Made by a program: the position numbers and the translations under genes | Shown here: piece after piece, positions 32,336-44,800 of the stretch | Layout of the letters: every line of letters begins with the position of its first letter | Numbering within the stretch: the stretch's first letter is position 1 | The notes under the pieces: generated by a model | The model's database searches: none | The model's input: only the letters and a program-made list of their open reading frames with translations | What the model was told of the DNA's origin: nothing | Source: Avena insularis | Lineage: Eukaryota > Streptophyta > Magnoliopsida > Poales > Poaceae | Reading direction: 5' to 3' | Length of the DNA stretch: 64,000 nt | Assembly (NCBI GenBank): GCA_023614405.1 | Contig: CM042691.1 | Coordinates: 179,214,927 to 179,278,926 of the forward strand

Positions 32336-35300
32336 TGTCAACACCCGGATTTTTAATCCCAGATGCCTGTTATGCCATACATCGCAATCCCAGGATTACC
32401 ATTTTTGCGAGACATAACAGATTGGATATCACAGTACATCATCCATTACAAACCATACATAAGGTCTTACAAGAAATAAAGGATCTCATGATCCAGTCTT
32501 AATACAATCATAGCAGCAGAATAATATAATAATAACGATAGCATGGGCTAGACTCCATATTCATGGTCAGGTCAAAGTCATGATTCATTTCACAAGTCAT
32601 TTTGAAAACATCTGACGACGGAACAATATGGCCACTCCAACTGTCCATAACCACGTATGCGGCTATTCGAATAGTTTGACACTCTACAGAGGTGGTACAC
32701 TTTCACCACAATATTCGATACATCCATCAGGAACAATCCTTAATTCACCATACTCATTATGCGGATAATCAATCCTAACCTTTCAATTACACGCCCTAGT
32801 ATAGGCACCTCCCTTGTGATTTTGGCCTCCCAACCATGACCAACTGTCATCTTGGGAACTGCACATGTGGACAATCTTTACAAGGTAGCCTCAGCTCACA
32901 CCTTGGCCGCAAGGGAACCCATACTAAGGTATATAAACTTCCAGTCAAGCCCTACCCAAATTTCCGGTATTGTGGTTGTATGATAAAATTGGAATGATAT
33001 CGCATCCAGACAACCATCAGTTTTACAAAGGGCTAAGGCTCATGCCTCAATATTTTCATCATCAAAATCATCTAGTGTTCAAGAACACATGTAAAAACAT
33101 TTCAGTAGAATGACTCATCATTCTAAGGTTTTCATAACAATTTTCACCAAGTAATCCCATCTAAAGTAATCAAGTTTTATGCTTAGCACTAGCATCTACA
33201 AGTGGGGGTAAACACTAGTGGGGGTGGTAATCGATTGTGAATTATCTAAATTCAATCTCATGCCTCAGGATGACATCAAGATTTATCTAACTTTAGGCCA
33301 AATTTTATGATCTTTATGCTACCTTTAATATCTTTCCGAAATCTAAAAATCACTAAGTAAACACAAATAGAAAGATTTGATAAAGAAATAAAATAACTAA
33401 GCTTGCAAGTAAAATTTAGGATTGGGTATCATCAATTGGTATAACCAAGGCATGCCTAATGCATGACATAGATTATCTTATAGGTTAGGCTTGCAAGTAT
33501 GACTTTCATGGTTTAGATCAGCTTGCTAAGATAGTATCTTGCATTGTTAAGAAACTTACAAGTGGTAGCTTGCCTTGTGCAGAGCAGTGGTTGAAGTTCA
33601 CCTCTGCTTCTTCCTCGTAGTATCCTCCTTCCTCCTCGTATCCTTGTTCGGTACTAGCGTCTATAAATAAATACGAGGTACACAATCACCAAACAATTCT
33701 TAACTACTTATATTTATCATACCAAGGTTTTCACTAGATGATCTAGCATCATCACATTCATCACAAAGCTTAAGGCACTAGTTTTATTTATTTTATTTTA
33801 GAAAAGTTATTTCTACTCATTGAAAAACTACTTATGTTTTAATATTCTCCAACTAAAACATGGGATCATGTTGACACATGTCATCACCACATATTTCAGT
33901 ACTTGGGAATGTGATTTAAAGTGGTGTCACAATTTAATAAGGTTAAACCTTTTTATTTTAATTAATTAAAGTGACTAGAAATGCCTATGGGGCATTCTTT
34001 TATTACTTGTCCATTATTACTGCAAGTAAACCTAGATATTTTGATATATTCAGAAAGGTCTTCTCAAATGTGATTTTTGAGAGTTGGAATCAACTCAAAA
34101 GCTTTTGTGGTTGAATTTTGAAAAATGTTTGAATGCAGAAAAGTCTCCGCCTTGTTATTTTTACTATAGGTGATCTACAATTCCAAATGATTTGAATCCA
34201 ACGGGCTTTCTAGAAAAATTAGTTTCATGAAATTTGGTTTAGTGAATCTCCCTAGATTGATTTTTGAATCTAGAGACAGAACTAAGTTTGAAACTAAATT
34301 GATAAACCTAAATTTGAATTACTGGGTCATGCGGGAGTGCTAACTAGGTCGTCCAGTTTAAGTGATTGTCCCCACCAGTCAGTGAGAGAGGGGGTGCGAA
34401 GGGGTATGGGGTGATTAGGGCCGTAGGATTAGATGCAAGATCTACGGCTGAGGTTCATCATCCACGTCTGAACAGAACTTGGTGGGGTCAAACCCTAGCG
34501 CGGCAAGTGGGGGTCAGTGGGGGCTCACCGGGGCTCCAACGATGGTTGGCGATGGGGGCGAATGACGAAGTCGATGATGGAGATCATCATGGTACCGGTG
34601 GCTCTTCCTGGGGCGGCTCAAATCAACGGCGCCCTTCTCCTCCAGCAGCGACAAGCTTCGGCGAAATTCCGGCCACCTGGTGCTCGCCTTGCTCCGTGGA
34701 TGAGGTGGGGTGGTTCTGAGAGAGAGGGGGTGATATGGTGTGCTGAAATCAAACGGGGAAGGCCTCTATTTATAGTGCCGCGAGGGGACCGAAGGGTTAG
34801 GGTGGATCTCGTCAGGGTCGGCTGCACAAGCTAACGACATGGCTGGGGGTAAGGGACGGTGCGCTGCCTCCTGGCGAAGCTCAACGGCATGGTGGCGAGG
34901 AGTGGGGCGGTGCAAATTGGTCGGAACACTTCGACGCTCTGGGCGGGTCTGACGGGAAATATAATGGCGCACATCGTCTACGGTCCGCGTGGCGGCGAAC
35001 GGGCATGTCTGGGCGGTTTTCTGGGCGGTGGTGATCACGTATGCGAGCGGCGAGGGCAGGGCGCTGTGTGTGCGAGTGTGTCGAGTGTGGCGCTCTGGAG
35101 CGCTCTCGGCATGGTTGTAGAGAGACTGGGCATGCTCGTTCTGTATGGTACAAGGGCTTGGAAGGCTTGGGTGCTAGACAGGGGTGGCGGTGCACGGTGG
35201 AGTGTCTGCTAGATAGGCTTGGCGAGGCTATGGAGGCTCCTAGCTTGCTGTCGATATTGGGGTGGCAAGTTGGGCTCATGCATGGTCACCATTGATGGCA

Positions 35301-36033
35301 TTGTCAAGTTTACAGTGAGCTAGGTCTGGTTAAATAAGTTAGATGATCTACTGAGAGTGTGTTGTGAGCTAGAGAGGAGACAAGTTAGGCAGAACACTGC
35401 TCACTATAGTGTTTTATGTCTTATCTGATTTGTGTTTACAAGGTGTTTGATGAAATGTCCACAAGAGATTTGAATTTGAATTTTTGAATGAAACTTGGTG
35501 GGTGTACAAGTCACATACTAGGTAGTCTATGGTTGCTTGGATTGGTCAAGGTGCACTGGCTTGGTTGGGTTTTGAGAAATGGTGATCTTCACATATGATA
35601 TAGATTCAATTTTGAATTGTCATTTGAATCAAATTGCCAAATGTTTATGTTGGTTTGAAAGGTGGGTTTGGGTTCACTTTTACTTGGTCTAGAAAGGGGT
35701 GAAAAAAATGGAATTGTTTCTAGTTGAAATCTTGGACTAGAAACACTCAAAGTGGCCCAGTGAGCAAGATTGGCAAAAATGACCATTTGCTTGTTTTGTT
35801 TGTTTCTGAATTTCTCTTGATTTGTTTCTGCTTGGAATTGATTTAGATGATGTTGTTTTCATCTTTAAACCATTCCTTTACATTCACAATAATCACACAA
35901 GTCCATTCATGCATTCATACATTCATCACATACACACATGCATTCATATGATTTTAATTAACAAAAGTTTTTGTTAACCCTGAATTTGGTGATTGGAATT
36001 GATAACCTTGATCAATATTTTTGGGATGTTACA
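32336..36033 (-). repeat. 3' LTR of the chromovirus (3698 bp)
   Basis: Compared with the right LTR it lacks 287 bp (equivalent to 42076-42362). It keeps the GC-rich zone (34370-35300) that the right LTR has lost. The TATA-like box is at 34767-34774 in minus sense. Confidence 0.9.
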
Positions 36034-36089
36034 AACCTTCCCTCCTTAAACAAAATTTCTTACCGAGATTTGAGAAAAAGAAAACTAGG

Positions 36090-36335
36090 ATTTAAAGAGA
36101 TCGGGAAACTCTGTCCTAATGTAATCTTCTCGCTCCCAGGTAGCTTCTTCTTCAGTGTGGTTACTCCACTAGATCTTGAGAAACTTGATACTCTGGGTCC
36201 TGGTGGTTCTGAAAGCTTCTTCCAAAATACGGATGGGTACTTTGGGATACGTCAGGTCATCGTTGATCTCTATGGTTTGGTGATCAATGTTCTTGAAAAC
36301 TTCGGTCTTCTACGGGAATTCTAGGCATTTGCGAA
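36090..36335 (-). pseudogene. Chromodomain at the end of pol
   Basis: In the frame with TYPKVPIRILEEAF and EEATWEREDYIRTEFPDLF, the sequence shows the chromodomain pattern of chromovirus integrases: an Ile/Val-Leu-x-x strand, a central Ile-Lys-(Phe/Trp)-Leu segment, and the Glu-Ala-Thr-Trp-Glu block. Stops interrupt the frame. In this clade the domain is thought to steer integration to heterochromatin; activity here is not expected. Confidence 0.8.
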
Positions 36336-37752
36336 GTAACGATATATGGAACACATTATGCACGGCTGACATCTCCTCGGGCAGTTCCAGATGATACGAT
36401 AATTCTCCTCGACGATTCAAAATCTTGAAGGGCCCAATATATCTGGGGGCTAACTTTCCTTTGAGCTAGAAACATTGCATTCCTTTCAAAGGTGACACCT
36501 TGAGGTACACAAAATCTCTGATATTGAAGGCGAGGTCTCGACGTCTCTTGTCGGCATAACTCTTCTGTCTGGATTGGGTGGTCTTGAGGTGCTCACGGAT
36601 CTTGTGAAATTTCTCTGCTGCTTCTCGTAGGATGTCGGGTCCGAGAATCTGAATCTCTCCTACTTCCGACCAATTTAAAGGGGTACGACACTTCATTCCA
36701 TACATGAATTCAAACGGGGCCATTTGCAAACTAGCTTGATAACTGTTGTTATAAGAAAATTCTGTGAAAGGCAGATAGTCTTCCCATTTTGATCCATACT
36801 CTAACACACAGGCTCTCAACATGTCTTCGAGTATTTGATTTACTCGCTTCGTTTGTCCATCTGTCTGAGGGTGATAAGCTGTGCTAAAATCTAGTCGGGT
36901 TCCTAATCCTTCTTGGACTTTCTTTCAAAATCTTGAGGTAAACTGAGTTCCTCGATCCTATACAATGTTCTTGGGCACTCCATGCAAACTAACGATCCTA
37001 GCGATGAAAAACTCTGCTAGCTTCAAACTCTGGTAGGTGGTCTTGACTAGTAAGAAATGGGCTACCTTGGACAGTCTATCAACTATGACCCAAATAGAGT
37101 CATTTCCCCTACTAGATGTAGGTAAACCGGTGATAAAATCCATTCCTACAGAATCCCATTTCTATTCTGGAATCTGCAATGGTTGCAACAGTCCTTTGGG
37201 TCTCTGATGTCCCTCCTTGACTCTCTGACAAATATCACACTTGGCTATGTAGCTTCCGATTTCTCTCTTCATCTTATGCCACCAAAATTGTTCCTTCAAA
37301 TCCTGATACATCTTCGTTCCTCCAGGGTGGATAGAATAAATAGTATCATGGGCTTCTTTGAAAATAGCTTGCTTCAACTCTGAATCTGCTGGCACACAGA
37401 TACGTCCTTTGTACCACAAAACTCCTTCTTCATCTTTAGTGAATCCGGGTACTTTGCCTATACCGATGCGACGTTTGATTCCATCGATACTAGCATTTCC
37501 TTTCTGCACCTCCTTGATCTGACTGATCAAAGTGGGTTGAAGTTCTATGCTAGCCAAAAATCCTTCACTTACTAATTCCATTCTAAAATCTTCCATCTCT
37601 ATGTGCAGACTTGGTTGCTCCTTCAGAATCATGGAGTTCAAGCGGCATGGCAATCTGCTAAGGGAATCTGCTACCACATTGGGTTTACCGAGGTGATAGT
37701 GGATGTCCAGATCATAGTCCTTGATTAACTCTATCAATCTCCTTTGCCTCAT
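36336..37752 (-). pseudogene. Chromovirus integrase region
   Basis: Reading right to left: 37752-37162 begins after RNase H with the tether (YDLDIHYHLGKPNVVADSLSR). It ends with the zinc-binding domain (HPGGTKMYQDLKEQFWWHKM and CDICQRVKEGHQ, an HHCC type). 37143-36958 has the first part of the catalytic core (GMDFITGLPTSSRGNDSIWV, then VDRLSKVAHF). The second Asp block follows a stop at 36958 (DRGTQFTSRF). 36822-36466 has ACVLEYGSKWEDYLPFTEF and the conserved YNNSYQAS. In-frame stops at 37162, 36958 and 36466 abolish a full protein. Confidence 0.88.
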
Positions 37753-37764
37753 ATTCAGATCCTT

Positions 37765-38870
37765 CTAAGTGAAAATATACTTCAGGCTCTTGTGATCCGA
37801 ATAAATCTCACAACGGTTTCCCATAAGGTAATGCCGCCATGTCTTCAAGGCTAGAACTACGGCTGCTAGTTCAAGGTCATGGGTAGGATAATTCTGCTCA
37901 TGTTGCTTCAGTTGCCGGAATAGATAAGATGTGACTTTGCCCTCTTGCATTAGCACACATCCGAGACCGATCTTGGATGCGTCACAATACACATCGAAGG
38001 GCTTCGTGATATCTGGCATGATCAAGATTAGGGCTGAAATCAATCTCTTCTTGAGTTCTTGAAAACTCTCTTCACATTTGTCCGTCCATTCAAACTTCCT
38101 ATCCTTCTTCAACAATTGGATCATGGGTCTGGCGATACTCGAGAATCCTTCTACGAACTTGCGGTAATATCACGCTAATCCGAGAAATGCACGAACTTGG
38201 GTTTGAGTGGTTGGGGCTTGCCATTCTTCGACATCCTTAACCTTTGCAGGGTCAACGGAAATTCCTCCGGCTGATACGATATGTCTGAGGAATCCTACTT
38301 CCTGTAACCAGAATTCACATTTGCTAAACTTAGCATATAGCTAGTGCTCTCTATGGGTTCCTAGGATGGTTCTTAGGTGTAGCTCATGTTCTTCTTCTGA
38401 TTTGGAATAGATCAGAATGTCATCGATGAATACAACGACGAACTTATCCAGGAAGTCCATAAAAATCTTATTCATGAGGTTCATGAAATAAGCGGTAAAG
38501 GCATGACAGTGTACTCATACCGTCCATATCTGGTGGTAAAGGCGGTCTTTTGGATATCCTCTGCGTGAATCTTGAGTTGATAATAACCAGTTCTAAGGTC
38601 AATCTTAGAAAACACTTTGGAACCGGTCAACTGGTTAAACAGGTCTTCTATGTTCGGTAGAGGGTACTTGTTCTTTATGGTGACATCATTCAGTTTCCGA
38701 TAATCCATACACAAACGATTACCTCCATCTTTCTTGTCCACAATCAAGACAGGTGATCTGCATGGCGACGTGCTTGGTTGGATCAATCCTATCTCCATCA
38801 TAGCATCAAGTTGCTTCTTCAGCTCCACTAGTTCAGATGGGTTCATACTATACGGTCTCTAGGCTATGGG
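37765..38870 (-). pseudogene. Chromovirus reverse transcriptase and RNase H
   Basis: RT begins with [20 protein letters not shown] and contains [20 protein letters not shown] and [13 protein letters not shown]. Its active-site motif FIDD is in [12 protein letters not shown] at about 38400-38445. Between the VMP block (about 38495) and AYFMNLMNK a short stretch that the family normally has is missing, shifting the frame, so RT is broken just before the active site. RNase H follows (38124-37765) with [17 protein letters not shown] and [13 protein letters not shown], including its Asp and Glu residues. A stop at 37765 ends the frame before the integrase. Confidence 0.9.
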
Positions 38871-39008
38871 TCCGGTTCCAGTGATTAGTTCAATGATAAA
38901 CTCGATATCCCGATCTAGGGGCATACTGGGCAAAACATTTGGAAATACATCGGGGTATTCACAGACTACTCTGACTTGGTCAATGGTGGGTTGGGCTAGA
39001 CTCTTGTT

Positions 39009-39600
39009 TCACTTGAATTGATGGGGCAAGGTTTCAGATACATGCTCTACTGATATTCCGGCTGTACTGGTCATGGTTATGGCTTTCTTAGCACAGTCGA
39101 TTACTCCATTATGTTTTGACATCCAATCCATTCCTAGTACTACTTCCAAACCTTTAGTTCCGAGTACTATTAGATTATCATAAAAATCTATGCCATGGAT
39201 TCTGATAGGTACGGCCTTGCAAATTTGTCTAGCTTTGGTGGTTGAACCAGGTATTTGAACTATCATAACATGCTTCAATTTTGTTGGTTGAATATTACTA
39301 GTGCAGGCAAATTCTTCTGTAACAAACGAGTGCAATGCTCCAGAATCAAACAACACTCGTGCAACTATTGAGTGAACAGAAAACATACCCAGCACGACAT
39401 CTGGTGCTTCTTGGGCTTCTTCGGCATTCATGAGAAACATATGGCCGTTGCGGTTGAGAGAATTCCCTAGGGAAAATCTTCTTCCAGGCCAAACACGATG
39501 CTGATGCTGAGCTGGGGCATTTGCATTGGGGGTTACGGCAATCTTCTTGGGGCACTCATTGGAATAGTGACCCTTGGTTCTGCATTCATAACAAGTTACC
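39009..39600 (-). pseudogene. Chromovirus zinc knuckle and aspartic protease
   Basis: A CX2CX4HX4C zinc knuckle (CYECRTKGHYSNEC) lies at about 39555-39597, just after a stop. It is followed by the protease frame 39440-39009, with VARVLFDSGALHSFVTEEF, where DSG is the catalytic triad typical of these elements, and GLEVVLGMDWMSKHNGVID near the end. A stop at 39009 separates it from RT. Confidence 0.88.
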
Positions 39601-40589
39601 TAAGACTTGTCCTTGACTACAACAGGCACAACATTGCTTCTAGTCCTTGGGGCAGTATTGGTGTTGGTGGCGACATTGTTATTATTGAACTTGGGCGGTG
39701 CACGGTTGAAATTGCTGGGGTTGCCGGGGTTGTTGTGGTTTCCTCCGGTCCTTGGGTTTCCTCCTCCACGGTAGGGATAGGTTGGACGGTTCATCGGGGG
39801 TCTATTGGTTCTTGGGGCAAATCCTGGAGATGGGTTGGGGCGATACTTTGGGGTATGGTGGGTTCCTGGTTGATGCATCATTCTACGCTTGCGATTCTCA
39901 TTGGCTTGGTTGATATTGCCTTCCATCTAAATGGCAGAATCCACTAAGGCTTCAATTGCAGCAAATAGGATGTTGACTAACACGCATCTCATCATGCAGA
40001 CCATTCAAGAATCTCTCCTTCTTCTTGGCTTCAGTGTCAATCTCATCCGGTGCATACCTAGCCAGTGATTTTTTTTGTCACGGTACTCAAATACTGTCAT
40101 ACTCTCTTGCTTAAGTTCTCTGAATTCATCTCTCATCCTCTTGATCAAACCCGGTGGCACATGGGTTCGGCTGAACTTGAGTTTGAATTAATCCCAAATC
40201 ATCATCTGTCCTCTAGTCATAGCGCGAATGCTGTTCCACCATGCTCTTGCATCTCCGGCCAAATAGTGGGTGGCAAACAGTACCTTCTCGTTGGCTTCCA
40301 CTCCTTCAACTTCCAAGTTGTTCTCTATGGTTTGCAGCCAATCATCTGCATCTAGGGGTTATTCAGACTTAGTAAAGATAGGTGGATTGGTGTTCTGAAA
40401 GTTCTTGAGCTTTGATACATGGTTGTCCTGATTTCCATGGCCTTGGTTGTTGTTGGCCATCTGAGATATGTGTTGAAGGGTGGCTAAGTTGCCTTGACGT
40501 TCGGCTCTTTCAGCTTCATGGTCAGAAACCAACATTTGCAAGATCTGCAACATTGGGTCTGGGGACGAAGTGCTTCCTCCGCGAGGCAT
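39600..40589 (-). pseudogene. Chromovirus gag
   Basis: Starts MPRGGSTSSPDP at 40589, with a charged N-terminus, an Asn/Gln-rich stretch and FTKSE at the first stop (40359). Beyond it the same region reads as the gag core (DDWLQTIENNLEVE, ARAWWNS, and an EFRELKQESMTVFEYRDK-type end) with further stops. The Pro/Arg/Asn-rich spacer 39926-39600 precedes the zinc knuckle. The order agrees with Tekay-type gag. Start chosen at 40589 because a purine-rich context and non-coding sequence lie directly above. Confidence 0.82.
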
Positions 40590-40830
40590 CTAAAGATTGA
40601 GATTGATCATGAGAAAATAGGGAAATTCTAAGGTTCAGGGGTTTTGTTTTTGAGAAAATTTCAAAATTTGACTCAGATTTTTCTAGCAACTTGCTTTTCA
40701 TTCATTCATTCATAGCACACGATAAAAACACACACCACAACAAGGAAGAACAAATGGTTTTAAGAACCATTCTGTGAAACTACGATACAGTGGGACCGTA
40801 TACAACTTCACTAACGCTAGTGCTCAAGCG

Positions 40831-41426
40831 CTACTCCTCGGAATCGGTGGCTTCATCATCCTCGTCATCATCATCAAAGAAAGCAAAGTCATCCTTATCG
40901 GTGAAGAAGTCCATGGCTTGATCCTCCAGGTAGTCACCATCATCACTGAGATAGGAGTAGGGGTCTCCACGGATGTCCTCCCCTGCATTATCCCTCTCCT
41001 CAAGATGCATGTCCTATTCGTGGATGGTCTCCTCCAAGTCTGTGATCCTGTGACAAAGGCGGGCAATGATGCGCTCCTTCTTGTCAAGCTGACAGCAACG
41101 AGACTTGTGATCCTTCACTAGCATGGTGATGGTCTGATCCTTCTTGACAGCGAGAGTGTAGTTATGGTTGGCGTAGGAACGGGCATTGTCCAACTCCTTC
41201 TGCCGGTCATACATCATGAAGCTGAGGTGGTCCACATGATGCTTCAGATCTGGGTGACGTGGTACCTCGAGTGCCTGTCCCATCACATCACGCCTTGGGT
41301 AGAACTCAAAGTGCGTGCCCTTGATCTGATTGATGCTTTGCCCACACAGACGGGAAAGAGCTTCCTGTATGGCCCTGGGAAGTCCATCGAGCCAGTTGTT
41401 CTCCCTTAAGGTGAACTAGACTCCCT
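40831..41426 (-). pseudogene. Extra ORF upstream of gag: coiled coil plus acidic tail
   Basis: One open frame from about 41426 to the stop at 41014, continuing in the same frame to a second stop at 40831. It reads ENNWLDGLPRAIQEALSRL at its right end, then DRQKELDNARSYANHNYTL, a heptad-like stretch LDKKERIIARLCHRITDLEE, and after the stop an acidic tail with runs of Asp and Glu. It lies between primer site and gag on the element's sense strand. I know of additional 5' ORFs in grass chromoviruses, but cannot assign a function; the coiled coil suggests self-association. It is independent of the gag frame. Confidence 0.65.
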
Positions 41427-41837
41427 CTGAGGTGGGGGCTTCAATCTTCCCTCGGAGACTTGCAACAATCAGCCATTGAAATTCTCCTCCTTCCTGATCG
41501 TTGAGCTGGGCTCAAGAACTTCGGTGCAGCTCCTCGAAGTTCAAAGCTGGTCCAAGTCACGCTCAAAGATGAGATCTCCTCCATTTCCCAACTAATAGAA
41601 CTTGCTATACTTCACGTCCATCTATAAGAATGTAGGATGAGTAAGTTAGTAGAGTGATCAAGTGTGTCAAATTTTATGTAAGTTTGCAAGAATTTTGTAG
41701 GAACATGTATTTTCATGAAAGAATCTGAGTGGTAAGAGTGAGAATAAGTTTTCATAAATACTCACTTCCTTGTTTTTGAAACTAAGTTTTTGATTCAAAC
41801 GTTCATTCTAAACTAGGGTCTCCTATGGTCAGGATGG

Positions 41838-41850
41838 CTCTGATACCAAC
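41838..41850 (-). other. Primer-binding site of the chromovirus (tRNA-iMet)
   Basis: GCTCTGATACCAA is the complement of TTGGTATCAGAGC, one base from the LTR start at 41852. Confidence 0.88.
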
Positions 41851-41851
41851 T

Positions 41852-44800
41852 TGTCAACACCCTGATTTTTAATCCCAGATGCCTATTATGCCATACATCG
41901 CAATCCCAGGATTACCATTTTTGCGAGACATAACAGATTGGATATCACAGTACATCATCCGTTACAAACCATACATAAGGTCTTACAACAAAGATCTCAT
42001 GATCCAGTCTTAATACGATCATAGCAACGGAATAATAGAATAATAACGATAGCGTGGGCGAGACTCCATCTTCATGGTCACAGGCAATGCTGACGATGGG
42101 AGATGATCCTAGTTGTCGTAATCTTCCCGCGGTCCATCCTGCTGATAGTCCTCTTCATAGGTTGGCCACGGGAATAGCCAGGGACAAAGCCATGAGTACT
42201 CTTTAAGTACTCGCAAACTAATACTAACAAGTGAAGTGGTTTTGAGTAGGAAGTAGTAGGCTCTAGATTGTTTTGCAAAAATCCAGATTTATCTCTAACT
42301 GAGTTCAGAAGCAAAGAAAGCTAGTTGAAAGATTTATAACACCTAAGTGGAAACTTGAGTTGTGGTCAAGTCAAAGTCATGATTCATTTCACAAGTCATT
42401 TTGAAAACATCTGACAACGGAACAGTATGGTCACTCCAACTGTCCATAACCATGGACGCGGCTATTCGAATAGTTTGACACTCTGCAGAGGTGGTACACT
42501 TTCACCACAATATTCGATACATCCTTCAGGAACAATCTAGAATTCATCATACTCAGTATGCGGATAATCAATCCTAACCTTTCAATTACATGCCTTAGTA
42601 TAGGCACCTCTCCTGTGAGTTTGGCCTCCCAACAATGACCAACTGTCATCTTGGGAACTGCACAGGTGGACAATTGTGACACCCCCGGGATCAGGGCTAA
42701 ACAAATCCCAGACCTCTGTCTGACATAAGCTTAACCTTGAGCTCGAGAATATCCAGTGAAGAATCGATAACACAGCAGTGACCCTACGACATAAAATTTA
42801 TTACAGCAAGCCCATAACTGAGCAGATAACCAAATTATTACAAGCAGAGGTCACTGACCACAAACATCAAACAACGGAAGGCAAATTATGCTATTAAGTA
42901 TAGCAAACTTAACAAATGGCCTAACAGGCCTGAAGCATAACGATGACGTCCCAGCCCATAGATTCTAGGCTGCCGGCCGGGAACCCCAAGCTACTCGTCG
43001 ATGTCGATGTAGTACGGAACTCGTCTTCAGGTGAACACTTACTCTGCCAAAAGTATCAACAAAGCAAGGGTGAGTACAGGGTGTACTCTGCAAGACTTAT
43101 GGCTGGTGGAGTTGTTCTGCATAAAGCCACTTTTGTTTATAAAACAAGAGAGAGAAGAAGCTCGTCTAGTCAGAGTATTTTAAAAGGGGATAAGAGAGCA
43201 ACATCTCCGAAATATTGATCATCATCTTTTGATATCCACCAAATCATCACCATCTACCAACTAGGATCACCCCCTCGTACCCATGAGAAAGAATCCTTAA
43301 GCACACATTGATCCACCAAGTTTTAAGATTAGGTTCAAGATCTCTATGATCTTAGATTCTGGTCATCAAGCGTTCATAACCATGAACACGGCTTTTCGAA
43401 AAGATTTAACCCTGCAGGGGTGTACAACTTTACCCACACGTACCAACCGACTCTTACTGCCAAGCTATTAGCCCTCTTCCTTGGAAGGCTGGAAGAGGGT
43501 GGTTGGCCATGATCTTTACCTTGCTTTTCCCAAGACCATGAGTCACACAATAAGTATGGTTCCGCCGTAATGGGTCAAATCCCGAAGCCGGTACTTAAAG
43601 ATGTGAGGCGAGATTGGTTTACCAGGGGCGCTATCTACCCCAAGCAACCTCGGCCACGCTTACCTACCTGTTATGAATGCACCAACTTCACCCGACAAAT
43701 CTTTCAAAAGATTTTCTATGCATATGTCGAATGGAACGCCCGAACTATGTGACTCATGGAATCTACTAGGCAAGTTAATCATGCGAGGGGTTCCCAAGCC
43801 CCGTGTGGTTGTACGCTCGTCTCGGTTTCAAAGGCAAGAACTCGGTTCCTAGTGGTGGCGAGCATGGGACTAGAAAAACCACATCCCACCGTGGCCTCCC
43901 ATACAAGCCTTAGCATGTTTAACTCATATCACCTCTGATCTCATCTTATCACGATCTCCTGTCATACTAGATTATCTGCATATGATACATCACCTGGATG
44001 AACCAGTACTGATAGCTGTGCATGGCTAAGCAAGACACATTTAAAAGCTCTAGCAATGCACACAAGCCAAACCTAGTTATGCTAGGAGCAGTGGATCAGG
44101 TAATATAAGCTCAAAGGGAATATGCAATAGATAGGATACTTTATCTATCGATAAAAGACCACAGTAGAATCGTATGCATCATGGCAAGAATTGAAATGCT
44201 TTCAAAATCATAGGATTATATCATGGTGGGGCTATTCTTGCCTTTGCCAGTTGATGACAGATAAGCAAATCTTCGGAAGCCTTGAACTTGACTTGATTAT
44301 AGTTGATCAAGTATTGTTCGTCAATCTTCGATCTTCGACGGTGTTGTCCTCGGGCTTTGATTTCGATCTCGATCTCGTATTCTATTGGGAAGAACCAAAT
44401 CACCGCAAAGAAAGGGAAACAATCAACAGATGGCATCGATGCAATTCTCAAACAAGAATGATGATATGACAAGTTGAATTGCATTGAATTGAAACCCTAA
44501 AGCATGCTCGACAATTTAATCGGGATTCCGAGGGGCGCAAACCCTAACTCGGAAAACTCTGAAACATATGAGAGGGGTGCATTTGTTCTTATAATTAAAC
44601 TTGTCATGAAAGTTTATTAAGAATGCATGATTATAGCTTAAATAGCTAGTTCTCATTTTTCTAAACATTTTGATATATTATTTGTATTTTTCTGACTTAT
44701 TAATAATTAGTTATTGAATTTATAAGTTTTATTCAAATTCTGGAAATTATTTAAATCATTTTAAAACATTTATGCCTCAAGCTGACATCACCACAGCATC

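Noticed and set aside
35971..36324. 117-codon plus-strand frame
   Set aside because: Antisense to the chromodomain and the LTR end.
41838..41850. Possible tRNA gene matches (TGGTATCAGAG)
   Set aside because: Only the 3' complement of initiator tRNA-Met is present, next to an LTR: primer sites, not tRNA genes. The same applies to 20711-20721 and 17205-17219.
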